DNA of 64,000 bases from Streptomyces sp. A012304 (GCF_026008495.1 NZ_BQUN01000209.1:43430-107429); one strand, 5' to 3'. Shown: positions 41,219 through 50,664, counted from the stretch's first letter. Made by a program: numbers and translations. The notes: generated by a model not told the origin, from the letters alone.

Positions 41219-41626
41219 TCACCGCAGCCGGGGGATCTCGATCGCCGGGCAGCGGTCCATCACCATCTCCAGCCCCGCGGCGCGCGTACGGTCGTAGGCG
41301 GCCTCGTCGACCACCCCCAGCTGGAACCACACCGCCTTCGCGCCCCGGGCCACCGCCTCGTCGGCGACGGCTCCCGCGAGGTCGCTGTTGACGAACACGT
41401 CGACCACGTCCACGTCGAAGGGGATGTCCGCCAGGGAGGCGTAGCCCCGCTCCCCGTGCACCGTCTCCGCCTTGGGGTGGACGGGGACGACCCGCTTGCC
41501 GAAGCGCTGGAGCACCTCGGCGACGCCGTACGCCGCGCGGCGCGAGTTCGTCGACAGGCCCACCACCGCCCAGGTGTCGCCGAGCCCGGTCAGGATCTTG
41601 CGGATCGTCGCCTCGTCGCCGTACAC
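41219..41626 (-). CDS. CoA-binding protein (YccU-like)
   Basis: A 135-residue Rossmann-type CoA-binding domain protein. WAVVGLSTNSRRAAYGVAEV (residues about 16-35) holds the nucleotide loop, KRVVPVHPKAETVHG follows, and VVDVFVNSDLAGAVADEAVA and KAVWFQLGVVDE complete the core. This is the small stand-alone class of unknown role, also seen as domains of acyl-CoA synthetases. The GTG start has AGGAGG at ideal spacing. It is divergent from the CysS-like gene. Confidence 0.88.
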   Translation of the reverse strand: MYGDEATIRKILTGLGDTWAVVGLSTNSRRAAYGVAEVLQRFGKRVVPVHPKAETVHGERGYASLADIPFDVDVVDVFVNSDLAGAVADEAVARGAKAVWFQLGVVDEAAYDRTRAAGLEMVMDRCPAIEIPRLR

Positions 41627-41742
41627 GGGTGGCCTCCTGAGCATGAGAACGGGAAGGGTGCGCACCGGCACAACAGCGGACGGCGGGTCCTCATTCCGTG
41701 CCGTCGCACCGCGGACGGCCCTCCACCGCCTACGCTCACTGC

Positions 41743-42459
41743 GTGCTGCGCATCATCGACGCCCGAACCGGCGAGCCCACCGCCGCCGCACCCGTCCGCC
41801 GTGGCCTGACCCGGGTCCAGGCCCACGCGTCGGCGGACGACGCCGGCGAGCTCCGCGTCCTCCTCGTCGCCGACCTGCTCGTCCGGGCCCTGGAACTCGG
41901 CGGGACCCCCGTCCTCGCCACCCTGGCCGGCGACCGGCACCGGCCGAGGCTGCGCGCGGCCGCCACGGCGCTCGGCGTGCGCCCCTTCGAGGACGGGCAG
42001 GACCTCGGCGGGCAGGTCGTGCACGTGCTGGAGGCGGGCCGTGGGGCACCCGAGGGGATCCGGGTGGAGGTGGCGGCGGTGCGGGACCCGCGGGCCTTCG
42101 ACCGGGTCTTGGCCGAGGACCCGGCCGCGCTCCGCCTCACCCTGCTCTCCCATCACCACCGCGACCCCGTCCGGCTCGACACGGACATGCCACGCGAGGC
42201 CCACGACACCCTCGCCCGCTGGCGCCGCGCCGTCGCCCGCTGGGCCCGCCACCCCTCCCGCCCGGTCCCCGACGAGGTCCGTGACCGTCTGCGCACCGCC
42301 TGGGAGGCCGACCTGGACGTCCCGGAGGTGCTGCGCGTCCTGCGGTGGGTGGAGCGGGCGGGCCCGGACCTGGCGGACGGCGCCCGCTTCGAGACGTACG
42401 CCTACGCCGACCGGCTGCTCGGCCTCGACCTCACCCGCGACCTGGGAGCCCCGGCGTGA
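41743..42459 (+). CDS. CysS-like orphan protein without catalytic motifs
   Basis: A 238-residue protein I recognise as distantly like cysteinyl-tRNA synthetase. The N-terminal half (RVQAHASADDAGELRVLLVA, DLLVRALELGG) sits where CysS has its Rossmann fold, and the C-terminal half (LARWRRAVARWARHPSRPVP, DLDVPEVLRVLRWVE, GARFETYAYADRLLGLDL) resembles its helical DALR part. The HIGH and KMSKS signatures and zinc ligands are missing, so no synthetase activity is expected. GTG start. It overlaps the following sixA gene by four bases, suggesting coupled functions. Confidence 0.65.
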   Translation: MLRIIDARTGEPTAAAPVRRGLTRVQAHASADDAGELRVLLVADLLVRALELGGTPVLATLAGDRHRPRLRAAATALGVRPFEDGQDLGGQVVHVLEAGRGAPEGIRVEVAAVRDPRAFDRVLAEDPAALRLTLLSHHHRDPVRLDTDMPREAHDTLARWRRAVARWARHPSRPVPDEVRDRLRTAWEADLDVPEVLRVLRWVERAGPDLADGARFETYAYADRLLGLDLTRDLGAPA

Positions 42460-43001
42460 GCGCGCGCGTCGGGGCGGGGCCGCTGCGGCGGCTGGTCGTG
42501 CTGCGGCACGCCAAGTCCGCCTGGCCGGAGGGGGTGCCCGACCACGAGCGGCCGCTCGGCCCGCGCGGGCGCCGGGACGCGCCGGCCGCCGGACGGGCCC
42601 TCGCCGAGGCCGACTGCCTGCCGGACCTCGCCCTGTGCTCGACCGCCGTCCGCGCACGTCAGACCTGGGAGCTGGCCTCCGCCCAGTGGGGGACCCCGCC
42701 CGCGGTGCGCTACGAACCGCGGCTGTACGCGGCCGGCGTACCGACCCTGCTCGACGTGGTGCGGGAGACGCCCGGCGAGGTCGGGACGCTGCTGCTGGTG
42801 GGGCACAATCCCGGGCTCGAGGAGCTGGTGCTCGACGTGGCGGGGGAGGGGCTGGACGACGCTCTGGAGCAGGTGCGGACGAAATTCCCGACGTCCGCCC
42901 TCGCCGTCCTGGCCTGGCGCGGTTCCACCTGGCGCGACCTCGCCCCGGGCACGGCCCTGCTGACCTGGACCGTCGTACCGCGCGGGAAGAAGGGCGGCTG
43001 A
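42456..43001 (+). CDS. SixA-type phosphohistidine phosphatase
   Basis: A 181-residue histidine phosphatase. The catalytic motif RHAKSAWP at about residues 17-24, ERPLGPRG, and VGHNPGLEEL at about 112-121 give the two catalytic His and the Arg residues. SixA-type enzymes remove phosphate from phosphohistidine or small phosphoesters. The GTG start overlaps the stop codon of the CysS-like gene (GTGA). The family is short, and this length is normal, with a small basic C-terminus. Confidence 0.9.
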   Translation: MSARVGAGPLRRLVVLRHAKSAWPEGVPDHERPLGPRGRRDAPAAGRALAEADCLPDLALCSTAVRARQTWELASAQWGTPPAVRYEPRLYAAGVPTLLDVVRETPGEVGTLLLVGHNPGLEELVLDVAGEGLDDALEQVRTKFPTSALAVLAWRGSTWRDLAPGTALLTWTVVPRGKKGG

Positions 43002-43036
43002 GCGGCCGGCTCGCGCGCCTCGCATAGGCTGACCGG

Positions 43037-43663
43037 ATGCAGGACGAGTACCGCACCGTCACCCGCGCCGGTGTGCACGAGACCGAGGTCAACCGCTCAC
43101 GTTTCCTGTGCGAGATCGCACCGGCGGCCACCGAGCAGGAGGCGCAGGACTTCGTCGCGGCCGTCCGCAAGGAGCACGCCGACGCCACCCACAACTGCTG
43201 GGCGTACGTCATCGGCGCCGACGCGTCCGTGCAGAAGGCCAGCGACGACGGCGAACCGGGCGGCACCGCGGGCGTGCCCATGCTCCAGATGCTGCTCCGG
43301 CGCGACATGCGGTACGTCGTCGCCGTCGTCACCCGCTACTACGGCGGCGTCAAACTCGGCGCCGGAGGGCTGATCCGCGCCTACGGCGGCGCGGTCGGCG
43401 AGGCCCTCGACGTCCTCGGCACCCGCACCCGCCGCCGCTTCCGCCTGGCCACCGTCACCGTCGACCACCAGCGCGCCGGCAAGCTCCAGAACGACCTGCG
43501 CGCCACCGGCCGCGAGGTGCGCGACGTGCGTTACGGCGAGGCGGTCACCCTCGAGATCGGCCTGCCCGACGCCGACGTGGACACCTTCCGCGGCTGGCTC
43601 GCGGACGCCACGGCGGGCACCGCCCGCCTCGAACTGGGCGGGGAGGCGTACGGGGACGCCTGA
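43037..43663 (+). CDS. YigZ/IMPACT-family protein
   Basis: A 208-residue protein with the UPF0029/Impact N-terminal domain. Marker regions are SRFLCEIAPAATEQEAQDFV, ATHNCWAYVIG, and DDGEPGGTAGVPMLQML with RYYGGVKLGAGGLIRAYGGA (residues about 15-120). The C-terminal DUF1949-like part follows. In other bacteria it may act in translation control; the precise role is unsettled. ATG is used. The gene is single, 35 bases after sixA. Confidence 0.92.
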   Translation: MQDEYRTVTRAGVHETEVNRSRFLCEIAPAATEQEAQDFVAAVRKEHADATHNCWAYVIGADASVQKASDDGEPGGTAGVPMLQMLLRRDMRYVVAVVTRYYGGVKLGAGGLIRAYGGAVGEALDVLGTRTRRRFRLATVTVDHQRAGKLQNDLRATGREVRDVRYGEAVTLEIGLPDADVDTFRGWLADATAGTARLELGGEAYGDA

Positions 43664-43780
43664 CGTCCGGGCGACCGTCGGGCGAAATGTCCGTAACGCT
43701 CCGCTGTGTCGCCTGGCATGACGGGGTGATACGGGAGTAACCGCCCGGGCTGTCGGACCCTCCCGTTAGTCTCGAGGATC

Positions 43781-44944
43781 ATGAGGCTCCTGCACACTTC
43801 CGACTGGCATCTCGGCCGGGCGTTCCACCGGGTGAACATGCTCGGGGCGCAGGCCGAGTTCATCGGCCACCTGGTCACCACCGTGCGCGAGCGCGCGGTC
43901 GACGTGGTGGTCGTGTCGGGGGACGTGTACGACCGGGCGGTGCCGCCGCTGGCCGCCGTGGAGCTGTTCGACGACGCCCTGCACCGGCTCGCCGCCCTGG
44001 GCGTGCCGGCGGTGATGATCTCCGGCAACCACGACTCCGCCCGACGGCTCGGCGTCGGCGCCGGACTCATCGGCCGGGCGGGCATCCACCTGCGGACCGA
44101 CCCCGCGGCGGCCGGCACCCCGGTGGTGCTCGCCGACCCCCACGGCGACGTCGCCTTCTACGGCCTGCCCTACCTCGAACCGGCCCTGGTCAAGGACGAG
44201 TTCGGGGTGGAGAAGGCCGGCCACGAGGCGGTGCTCGGCGCCGCGATGGACCGGGTCCGCGCCGACCTCGCGACCCGCGCGGACGGCACGCGTTCCGTCG
44301 TCCTCGCCCACGCCTTCGTCACCGGCGGCCGGGCCAGCGACAGCGAGCGGGACATCACCGTAGGCGGGGTCGCCTCGGTGCCCGCCGGCGTCTTCGACGG
44401 CGTCGACTACGTGGCGCTCGGACATCTGCACGGCTGCCAGACCATCACCGAGCGGGTGCGCTACTCCGGCTCCCCGCTGCCGTACTCCTTCTCCGAGGCC
44501 GGGCACCGCAAGACCATGTGGCTCGTCGACCTCGACGCCGACGGGTCGGTGACCGCCGAGCGGATCGACTGCCCCGTCCCCCGCGCGCTGGCCCGCCTGC
44601 GGGGCACGCTGGAGGACCTGCTCGCCGATCCCGGTCTCACGCGCCACGAGCAGGCGTGGGTCGAGGCGACGCTCACCGACGCCGTGCGCCCGGCCGACCC
44701 CATGGCCCGGCTCACCGAGCGCTTCCCGCACACCCTCAGCCTCGTCTTCGCGCCCGAGCGCGCCCCGGACGGCCCCGACGTCTCCTATGCCCGGCGCCTG
44801 GCCGGCCGCAGCGGCCAGGAGATCGCCGAGGACTTCGTCGCCCATGTACGCGGAGCGGGGCCCGACCTGCGCGAGCGGGGCGTGCTGCGGGACGCCTTCG
44901 ACGCCGTACGCGCCGACGACGCGGTGCGGGAGGTCGCCCGATGA
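43781..44944 (+). CDS. sbcD: exonuclease SbcCD, nuclease subunit
   Basis: The Mre11-like nuclease that with SbcC opens DNA hairpins and processes ends. At 387 residues it has the phosphodiesterase motifs DWHLGR at 8-13, GDVYDR at about 47-52, and GNHD at about 83-86, with GHLHG at about 210. These bind two Mn ions. ATG is the start. It overlaps sbcC by four bases (ATGA), the usual arrangement. The upstream 117 bases hold the promoter and no other gene. Confidence 0.96.
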   Translation: MRLLHTSDWHLGRAFHRVNMLGAQAEFIGHLVTTVRERAVDVVVVSGDVYDRAVPPLAAVELFDDALHRLAALGVPAVMISGNHDSARRLGVGAGLIGRAGIHLRTDPAAAGTPVVLADPHGDVAFYGLPYLEPALVKDEFGVEKAGHEAVLGAAMDRVRADLATRADGTRSVVLAHAFVTGGRASDSERDITVGGVASVPAGVFDGVDYVALGHLHGCQTITERVRYSGSPLPYSFSEAGHRKTMWLVDLDADGSVTAERIDCPVPRALARLRGTLEDLLADPGLTRHEQAWVEATLTDAVRPADPMARLTERFPHTLSLVFAPERAPDGPDVSYARRLAGRSGQEIAEDFVAHVRGAGPDLRERGVLRDAFDAVRADDAVREVAR

Positions 44945-47934
44945 GGCTGCACCGGCTCGACCTCACCGCCTTCGGCCCGTTCGGCGGCTCCCAGAGCGTC
45001 GACTTCGATGAACTGTCGGCCGCCGGCCTCTTCCTCCTGCACGGCCCGACGGGCGCCGGCAAGACCTCCGTCCTGGACGCCGTGTGCTACGCGCTGTACG
45101 GCTCCGTCCCCGGCGCCCGGCAGAGCGGCCAGGGCCTCACCCTGCGCAGCGACCACGCCGCCCCCGGCACCCGCACCGGCGTCACCCTCGAACTGACCGT
45201 CGCCGGACGGCGGTTGGAGATCACCCGCCAACCGCCGTGGGAGCGCCCCAAGAGGAACGGCCGCCCGGGGACGACGGTCGACAAGGCCCAGACCTGGCTG
45301 CGCGAGTACGACGCCGCCGCCGGGACGTGGAAGGACCTCAGCCGGTCCCACCAGGAGATCGGTGAGGAGATCACCCGGCTGCTCGGCATGAACCGCGAGC
45401 AGTTCTGCCAGGTCGTGCTGTTGCCCCAGGGCGACTTCGCCCGCTTCCTGCGCGCCGACGCCGAGGCGCGCGGCCGGCTGCTCGGCCGGCTCTTCGACAC
45501 CCGGCGCTTCGCCGAGGTCGAGAAACGGCTCGCCGAGCGCCGCCGCGGCGCCGAGGGACGCGTGCGGGAGGGCGACGCCGAACTGATCGCCGTCGCCCAC
45601 CGCATGCAGCAGGCCGCCGGCGACGCCATGGAGCTGCCCGAGCTGACCCCGGGCGAGCCGGGCCTCGCCGAGGCGGTGCTGACCGCCGCCGCGGTGGCCC
45701 GCTCCACCGCCCGCGAGCAGCTCACCATCGCCCACTGCGGCCGCCTCGCCGCCGAGTCCGCCCAGGCCGCCGCCGAGCGCGCCCTGGACGACGCACGCGA
45801 ACTGGCGCGCTTGCAGCGGAGGTTCGCGGAGGCACGGGAGCGGGCCCGGGCGCTGGAGGAGCGGGCCGGGGAGCACCGGGAGGCGCGGGAGCGGATGGAG
45901 CGGGGCCGCAAGGCCGAGGCCGTGGCGCCCGCGCTGGAACTGCGGGACGCCGCCGACGCCGAGCACCGCGGGGCGGCCGCCGCCGAGGCACGCGCGCGTG
46001 CCCTGCTGCCGGAGCGGTTCGCGGACGCCGGTGCCGCGGGTCTGGCCGCCGCCGCGCGCCGGGCCGCCGAGCAGCTGGGCGGGCTGGAGTCGGCCCGCCG
46101 CGGTGAGCACCGGCTGACCGAACTGGTCGCCGAGCGTGCCGACCTGGACCGCCAGGAGCGCGCCGACGAGGACGTCCTGGCGGAGAGCGAGAGCTGGCTC
46201 GCCCGGTGGGACACCGTCCGCACGGCCCTCCAGTCCCGGATCGAGACCGCCCAGGAGGCCGCCACCCGGGCCGAACAGCTCGCCGTCCGACGGGAGCCCG
46301 CACAACGGCGGTCGACAGCCGCCCGCGAGCGCGACCGGCTGGCCCGCGACACCGAGGACGCCCGGCGGCGGGCCCTCGCCCGCGCCGAGCGGGCCGTGGC
46401 GGCCCGCACGCACTGGCTCGACCTGAAGGAGCAGCGACTCAACGGCATCGCCGCCGAACTGGCCGCCACCCTGAAGGCCGGCGAACCCTGCGCGGTCTGC
46501 GGCGCCACCGACCACCCCGCCCCCGCCCGCAAGGTCGCCGGACACGTCGACCGCGAGGCCGAGGAACGCGCCCACGAGGCCTCCCAGCGCGCCGAAGAGG
46601 AACGGGCGGACGCCGAACGGGCCCTCGGCGCCCTGCGGGAGAAGCTCGCCGCCGTCACCGCCGAGGCCGGCGACACCCCGGCCGACCGGCTCGCCGCCGA
46701 GGTCGAGGAGCTGGAGCACGACTACGCGCGGGCCCGCCGGGACGCCTCCGACCTGCACGCCGCGCGTGAGGAGCTGCGCCGCGCCGAGCAGGAGCACGAA
46801 CAGCGCGCCGCCGCCCAGCGCGAGGCCGCCGTCCGCGCCGCGTCCCGCGTCGGCCACCGGGACCGCCTGGAGCGTGAACGGGCCACTCTGGAGGCGGAGT
46901 TGGCGCAGGCCCGGGGCGCCGCCGAGAGCGTGGCCGAGCGGGCCGCGCAACTGGAGCGGCAGGCCGCCCTGCTCACCGACGCCGCCGACGCCGCCCGCGC
47001 CGCCGAGGAGAGCGCCGAGCGCCTCAAGGCCGCCGACGGGCGCCTCGACGAGGCCGCCTTCCGCGCGGGCTTCGACACCCCGCAGGCCGCCGCCGACGCC
47101 CTCCTCGACGCCGACGCCCACCGTGAGCTGCAACGCCGCCTGGACGCCTGGCAGACCGAGGAGGCCGCCGTACGGGCCGTGCTCGCCGAGCCGGAGACCC
47201 TGGCCGCCGCCCAGCGGCCCGCCGCCGACCTCACGGCGGCCGACGAGCACGCCGCCCGGGCCGCCGAGCGGCTGCGCCGGGCCGCCTCGGCCCAGGACGC
47301 CGCCGCCCGCCGCTGCGCCGAACTCGACCACCTCTCCGCGCGCGCCGCCGACGGCGTACGACGCCTGGCGCCGCTGCGCGAGGAGTACGACAGGGTGGCC
47401 CGTCTGGCCGGACTGACCGCCGGCACCTCCGCGGACAACGAGCGCAGGATGCGCCTGGAGTCCTACGTCCTGGCGGCCCGGCTGGAACAGGTGGCCGCCG
47501 CCGCGACCGTACGGCTGCAACGCATGTCCTCCGGCCGGTACACCCTCGTCCACTCCGACGACCGCACGGGGCGCGGCCGCAGCGGGCTCGGGCTGCATGT
47601 CGTCGACGCCTGGACCGGCCGGGAGCGGGACACCGCCACCCTGTCGGGCGGCGAGACCTTCTTCGCCTCCCTCGCCCTCGCGCTCGGCCTCGCCGACGTC
47701 GTCACGGACGAGGCGGGCGGGGTCCGGCTGGACACCCTCTTCATCGACGAGGGCTTCGGCAGCCTCGACGACCACACCCTGGACGAGGTCCTCGACGTCC
47801 TCGACTCGCTGCGGGAGCGGGACCGCAGCGTCGGAATCGTCAGCCACGTGGCCGATCTGCGGCGGCGCATCCACGCCCAGCTGGAGGTCGTGAAGGGCAG
47901 AACCGGGTCGGTGGTGCGGCAGCGGGGTCAGTGA
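44941..47934 (+). CDS. sbcC: exonuclease SbcCD, ATPase subunit
   Basis: A 997-residue Rad50-like ATPase. Walker A GPTGAGKT at 35-42, then long coiled coils rich in Ala, Glu and Arg. The zinc hook CAVC (GEPCAVCGATDHPAPA) sits at about residue 517 where two molecules join, and the ABC signature LSGGETF is at about 900 with Walker B LFIDEGFG behind. It forms the SbcCD complex with the upstream gene product, translationally coupled by ATGA. Repeats such as RAAEERA are coil features and not errors. Its final seven bases overlap the convergent Lrp gene. Confidence 0.96.
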   Translation: MRLHRLDLTAFGPFGGSQSVDFDELSAAGLFLLHGPTGAGKTSVLDAVCYALYGSVPGARQSGQGLTLRSDHAAPGTRTGVTLELTVAGRRLEITRQPPWERPKRNGRPGTTVDKAQTWLREYDAAAGTWKDLSRSHQEIGEEITRLLGMNREQFCQVVLLPQGDFARFLRADAEARGRLLGRLFDTRRFAEVEKRLAERRRGAEGRVREGDAELIAVAHRMQQAAGDAMELPELTPGEPGLAEAVLTAAAVARSTAREQLTIAHCGRLAAESAQAAAERALDDARELARLQRRFAEARERARALEERAGEHREARERMERGRKAEAVAPALELRDAADAEHRGAAAAEARARALLPERFADAGAAGLAAAARRAAEQLGGLESARRGEHRLTELVAERADLDRQERADEDVLAESESWLARWDTVRTALQSRIETAQEAATRAEQLAVRREPAQRRSTAARERDRLARDTEDARRRALARAERAVAARTHWLDLKEQRLNGIAAELAATLKAGEPCAVCGATDHPAPARKVAGHVDREAEERAHEASQRAEEERADAERALGALREKLAAVTAEAGDTPADRLAAEVEELEHDYARARRDASDLHAAREELRRAEQEHEQRAAAQREAAVRAASRVGHRDRLERERATLEAELAQARGAAESVAERAAQLERQAALLTDAADAARAAEESAERLKAADGRLDEAAFRAGFDTPQAAADALLDADAHRELQRRLDAWQTEEAAVRAVLAEPETLAAAQRPAADLTAADEHAARAAERLRRAASAQDAAARRCAELDHLSARAADGVRRLAPLREEYDRVARLAGLTAGTSADNERRMRLESYVLAARLEQVAAAATVRLQRMSSGRYTLVHSDDRTGRGRSGLGLHVVDAWTGRERDTATLSGGETFFASLALALGLADVVTDEAGGVRLDTLFIDEGFGSLDDHTLDEVLDVLDSLRERDRSVGIVSHVADLRRRIHAQLEVVKGRTGSVVRQRGQ

Positions 47935-48374
47935 CCCAGCGGGCGCCGTGGCAGGGGCGAGGAGTACACGACGCTCGTGGTCACCGAGCCCAGGGCGCCG
48001 ATCCTGCCCGACACCTCCTCCAGGTGCCGCATCGAACGGGCGGCGACCTTGATGACGAAGCAGTCGTCGCCCGTGACGTGGTGTGCCTCCAGGATCTCCG
48101 GCGTCGCGGCGACCAGGTCGTGGAACGGCTTGTAGTTGCCGGTGGGGTAGCGCAGCCGGACGAACGCCAGGATCGGCAGCCCCAGCCGCTCGGGGTCCAC
48201 GACGGCCGTGTACCCCTGGATCACGCCCGCCTCCTCCAGCCGCCGGACGCGGTCGGTGACGGCGCTCGCGGACATCGACACGGCGCGTGCCAGTTCGGCG
48301 AAGCTGGCCCGGCCCTCGCGCTGGAGGACCTCGAGGATGCGCCAGTCGGTGGCGTCCGGGGAATACGCGGTCAT
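47928..48374 (-). CDS. Lrp/AsnC-family regulator
   Basis: A 148-residue feast/famine regulator. The HTH reads TDWRILEVLQREGRASFAEL and VSMSASAVTDRVRRLEEAG at about 8-50. The RAM ligand domain has DDCFVIKVAARSMRHLEEV. ATG MTAYSPD is chosen from family length. It is divergent from the rhodanese-type gene, with three similar GGGGAT-containing repeats between them, suggesting that it controls that gene. The amino-acid ligand is unknown; sulphur amino acids would fit a rhodanese target. Confidence 0.9.
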   Translation of the reverse strand: MTAYSPDATDWRILEVLQREGRASFAELARAVSMSASAVTDRVRRLEEAGVIQGYTAVVDPERLGLPILAFVRLRYPTGNYKPFHDLVAATPEILEAHHVTGDDCFVIKVAARSMRHLEEVSGRIGALGSVTTSVVYSSPLPRRPLGH

Positions 48375-48388
48375 GTGCGAGGGATAGC

Positions 48389-48452
48389 AGGGGAATCCCC
48401 GGCGGATCAAGAGGAAGGCCGGGGATCCCTCCTTCAAGAAGGGGATCACCGG
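48389..48452. promoter_or_regulatory. repeated GGGGAT motifs between Lrp and rhodanese genes
   Basis: AGGGGAATCCCCGG (48389-48402) and CCGGGGATCCCT (48419-48430) form an inverted repeat with one extra base, and GGGGATCACCGG (48441-48452) is a third version. They fill the gap between divergent starts, as Lrp-type binding arrays do. Binding is inferred from position. Confidence 0.5.
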
Positions 48453-48468
48453 CCATAGATTCCTCGCC

Positions 48469-48954
48469 ATGACGATCACCGCGAACACCGACGCCAACCC
48501 CGTCCTGCGCGTCGCGCCCGCCGCCCCGGCCGAGGCCGCCGCCTACTTCCGGGCGAGCCTCGTCTTCCACGCCGACGTCTCCGACGTGGCCGCCGCCCTC
48601 GCGGCCGGCGGCCACCCCGGCTTCGTCGTCGTGGACTCCCGCTCCACCGAGGCCTGGGACCAGGGGCACGTCCCCGGCGCCGTCCACCTGCCCACCGCGC
48701 TCATCCCCGAGCAGGCCGAGCAGCTCCTCGACAAGGACGTGCCGGTCGTCACGTACTGCTGGGGCCCCGGCTGCAACGGCGCCACCCGCGCCGCCCTCGC
48801 GCTCGCCGAACTCGGCTACCGGGTCAAGGAGATGCTCGGTGGCTTCGAGTACTGGGCGCGCGAGGGCTTCGCGTTCGAGACCTGGCAGGGCCCCGGGCAG
48901 CGCGCCGCGGACCCGCTGACCGCGCCGGTGGACGCCGAGGACTGCGGCTGCTGA
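48469..48954 (+). CDS. rhodanese-like sulphurtransferase
   Basis: A 161-residue rhodanese-domain protein. PGFVVVDSRSTEAWDQGHVP and GAVHLPTALIP, then TYCWGPGCNGATRAALALAE, with Cys at about 101 or 105 as the active-site candidate (the CWGPGCNG loop is longer than the usual CRxGxR). A CGC motif at the very end (DAEDCGC) may bind metal. It probably transfers sulphur or senses redox stress. The ATG is near the start of a divergent Lrp gene, which probably regulates it. Confidence 0.88.
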   Translation: MTITANTDANPVLRVAPAAPAEAAAYFRASLVFHADVSDVAAALAAGGHPGFVVVDSRSTEAWDQGHVPGAVHLPTALIPEQAEQLLDKDVPVVTYCWGPGCNGATRAALALAELGYRVKEMLGGFEYWAREGFAFETWQGPGQRAADPLTAPVDAEDCGC

Positions 48955-48972
48955 AGGGGCCCGCGGCGCGGA

Positions 48973-50664
48973 TCAGAGCCGCGCCAGCTCGTCCACCAGG
49001 TCGTCCAGGCCCAGCGATCCCAGCGACAGGGCCGCCATGTGCCACGCCTTGAGGTCGAAGGCGTCGCCGTGCCGCTCACGGGCCTTGTCCCGGCCCAGCA
49101 GCCAGGCCCGTTCGCCGAGCTTGTAGCCGATCGCCTGGCCGGGGATGGTCAGGTAGCGGGTCAGCTCGCTCTCCACGTAGTCCGCCGGACGGCTGCTGTG
49201 CGCGCCGAAGAACTCCTCGGCCAGCTCCGGGGTCCACCGCTCACCCGGGTGGAAGGGGGAGTCCGCCGGGATCTCCAGCTCCAGGTGCATGCCGATGTCG
49301 ACGATCACCCGCAGCGCGCGCATCATCTGCGCGTCCAGGTAGCCGAGCCGCTGCTCCGCGTCCGTGAGGAAGCCGAGCTCGTCCATCAGCCGCTCCGCGT
49401 ACAGCGCCCAGCCCTCCGCGTTGGCGCTGACCATGCCGACGGACGCCTGGTAGCGGGAGAGGTCCCCGGCGACGTGCGCCCACTGCGCGAGCTGGAGGTG
49501 ATGGCCGGGGACGCCCTCGTGGTACCAGGTGGAGACGAGGTCGTAGACCGGGAAGCGGGTCAGGCCCATCGTGGGCAGCCAGGTGCGGCCCGGACGCGAG
49601 AAGTCCTCCGACGGAGGGGTGTAGTACGGGGCCGCCGCGCTGCCCGCGGGCGCGATGCGCGACTCGACTCTGCGCACCCGCTCGGCGAGTTCGAAGTGGG
49701 TGCCGTCCAGGGCGTCGATCGCCTGGTCCATCAGGCCCTGGAGCCAGTCGCGGACCTCGTCGACGCCCTCGATGTGCTTGCCGTGCTCGTCGAGGTGGGC
49801 GAGCGCCACCCACGGCGTCCTGGCGCCGGGCAGGATCTTCTGCGCCTCCTGCTCCATCTCGGCGAGCAGCCGGTGGTACTCGGCCCAGCCGTACGCGTAC
49901 GCCTCGTCCAGGTCGAGATCGGTGCCGTTGTAGTAGCGCGACCAGCGGGCGTAGCGCTCCCGGCCGATGGTGTCCGGGGCGTCCTCGACGGCGGGGGCGT
50001 ACACGTCGCGCATCCAGTCCCGCAGCTCGACGACCGCCGCGTCCGCCGCCCGCGCCCCCTCCGTCAGCTCCGCGCGCAGCGCCTGTGGCCCGGCGGAGGC
50101 GAACTCCGTGAACCAGCCGCGGCCCGAACCGTCGGTGTCGGACCACTCGGTGAGCTGCCCGACGAGCGTGGCGGTCGGCCGGGGACCGCCGAACAGCTTG
50201 CGCTCCAGGCCGAGCGCCAGGGACGCGCGGTAGCCGGCCAGCGCCGCGGGCACCGCGCGCAGCCGCTCGGCGATCGCCGCCCAGTCCTCGTCGGTCCGTG
50301 TCGGCGTCACGGTGAAGACCTCCCGCACATGGTGCGGGGGCGTGCCCAGGTTGCCGACCGTGCGCAGACTCTCCTCGGCCTCGTGCACGGCGAGTTCCGC
50401 GGTGAGGCGCTCGCGCAGCAGGCGCGCGCACCGGCGCTCGATCGCGCTCTCCGCGCCGGGCCGCCGTTCCGCCTCGTCGAGCTCGGCCAGCGTGTCCCGG
50501 GCGAGCCGGGCGAGCGCCTCCTGCCCGGCCGGTGAGAAGTCGGGCAGACGGCCGGCGCTCTCCGGCACACCGAGGTAGGTGCCGGTGATCGGGTCGAGGG
50601 CGACGAGCCCGTCGACATAGGCGTCGGCGAGCTCGCGGGGCAACGGGTTGCTGGTCTGCGACAT
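48973..50664 (-). CDS. DUF885 family metallopeptidase-like protein
   Basis: A 563-residue protein of the DUF885 family. The zinc-binding motif is seen as YHEGVPGHHLQ (HEGxPGHH) at about residue 388, and TMGLTRFPVYDLV and SANAEGWALYAERL nearby are typical. The N-terminal part (LPRELADAYVDGLVALDPITG) is helical. These enzymes are thought to be zinc peptidases, but the substrate is unknown. The ATG MSQTSNPL is chosen since GAGGA lies eight bases before it. No signal peptide is seen, so it is cytoplasmic. Its stop codon is 18 bases after the rhodanese gene stop. Confidence 0.9.
   Translation of the reverse strand: MSQTSNPLPRELADAYVDGLVALDPITGTYLGVPESAGRLPDFSPAGQEALARLARDTLAELDEAERRPGAESAIERRCARLLRERLTAELAVHEAEESLRTVGNLGTPPHHVREVFTVTPTRTDEDWAAIAERLRAVPAALAGYRASLALGLERKLFGGPRPTATLVGQLTEWSDTDGSGRGWFTEFASAGPQALRAELTEGARAADAAVVELRDWMRDVYAPAVEDAPDTIGRERYARWSRYYNGTDLDLDEAYAYGWAEYHRLLAEMEQEAQKILPGARTPWVALAHLDEHGKHIEGVDEVRDWLQGLMDQAIDALDGTHFELAERVRRVESRIAPAGSAAAPYYTPPSEDFSRPGRTWLPTMGLTRFPVYDLVSTWYHEGVPGHHLQLAQWAHVAGDLSRYQASVGMVSANAEGWALYAERLMDELGFLTDAEQRLGYLDAQMMRALRVIVDIGMHLELEIPADSPFHPGERWTPELAEEFFGAHSSRPADYVESELTRYLTIPGQAIGYKLGERAWLLGRDKARERHGDAFDLKAWHMAALSLGSLGLDDLVDELARL

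Noticed and set aside
44785..48687. A 1300-codon open frame on the minus strand across sbcD-sbcC
   Set aside because: It is a low-complexity Gly/Ala/Val-rich shadow of sbcC and sbcD, with no domains; the plus-strand genes have full motif sets.
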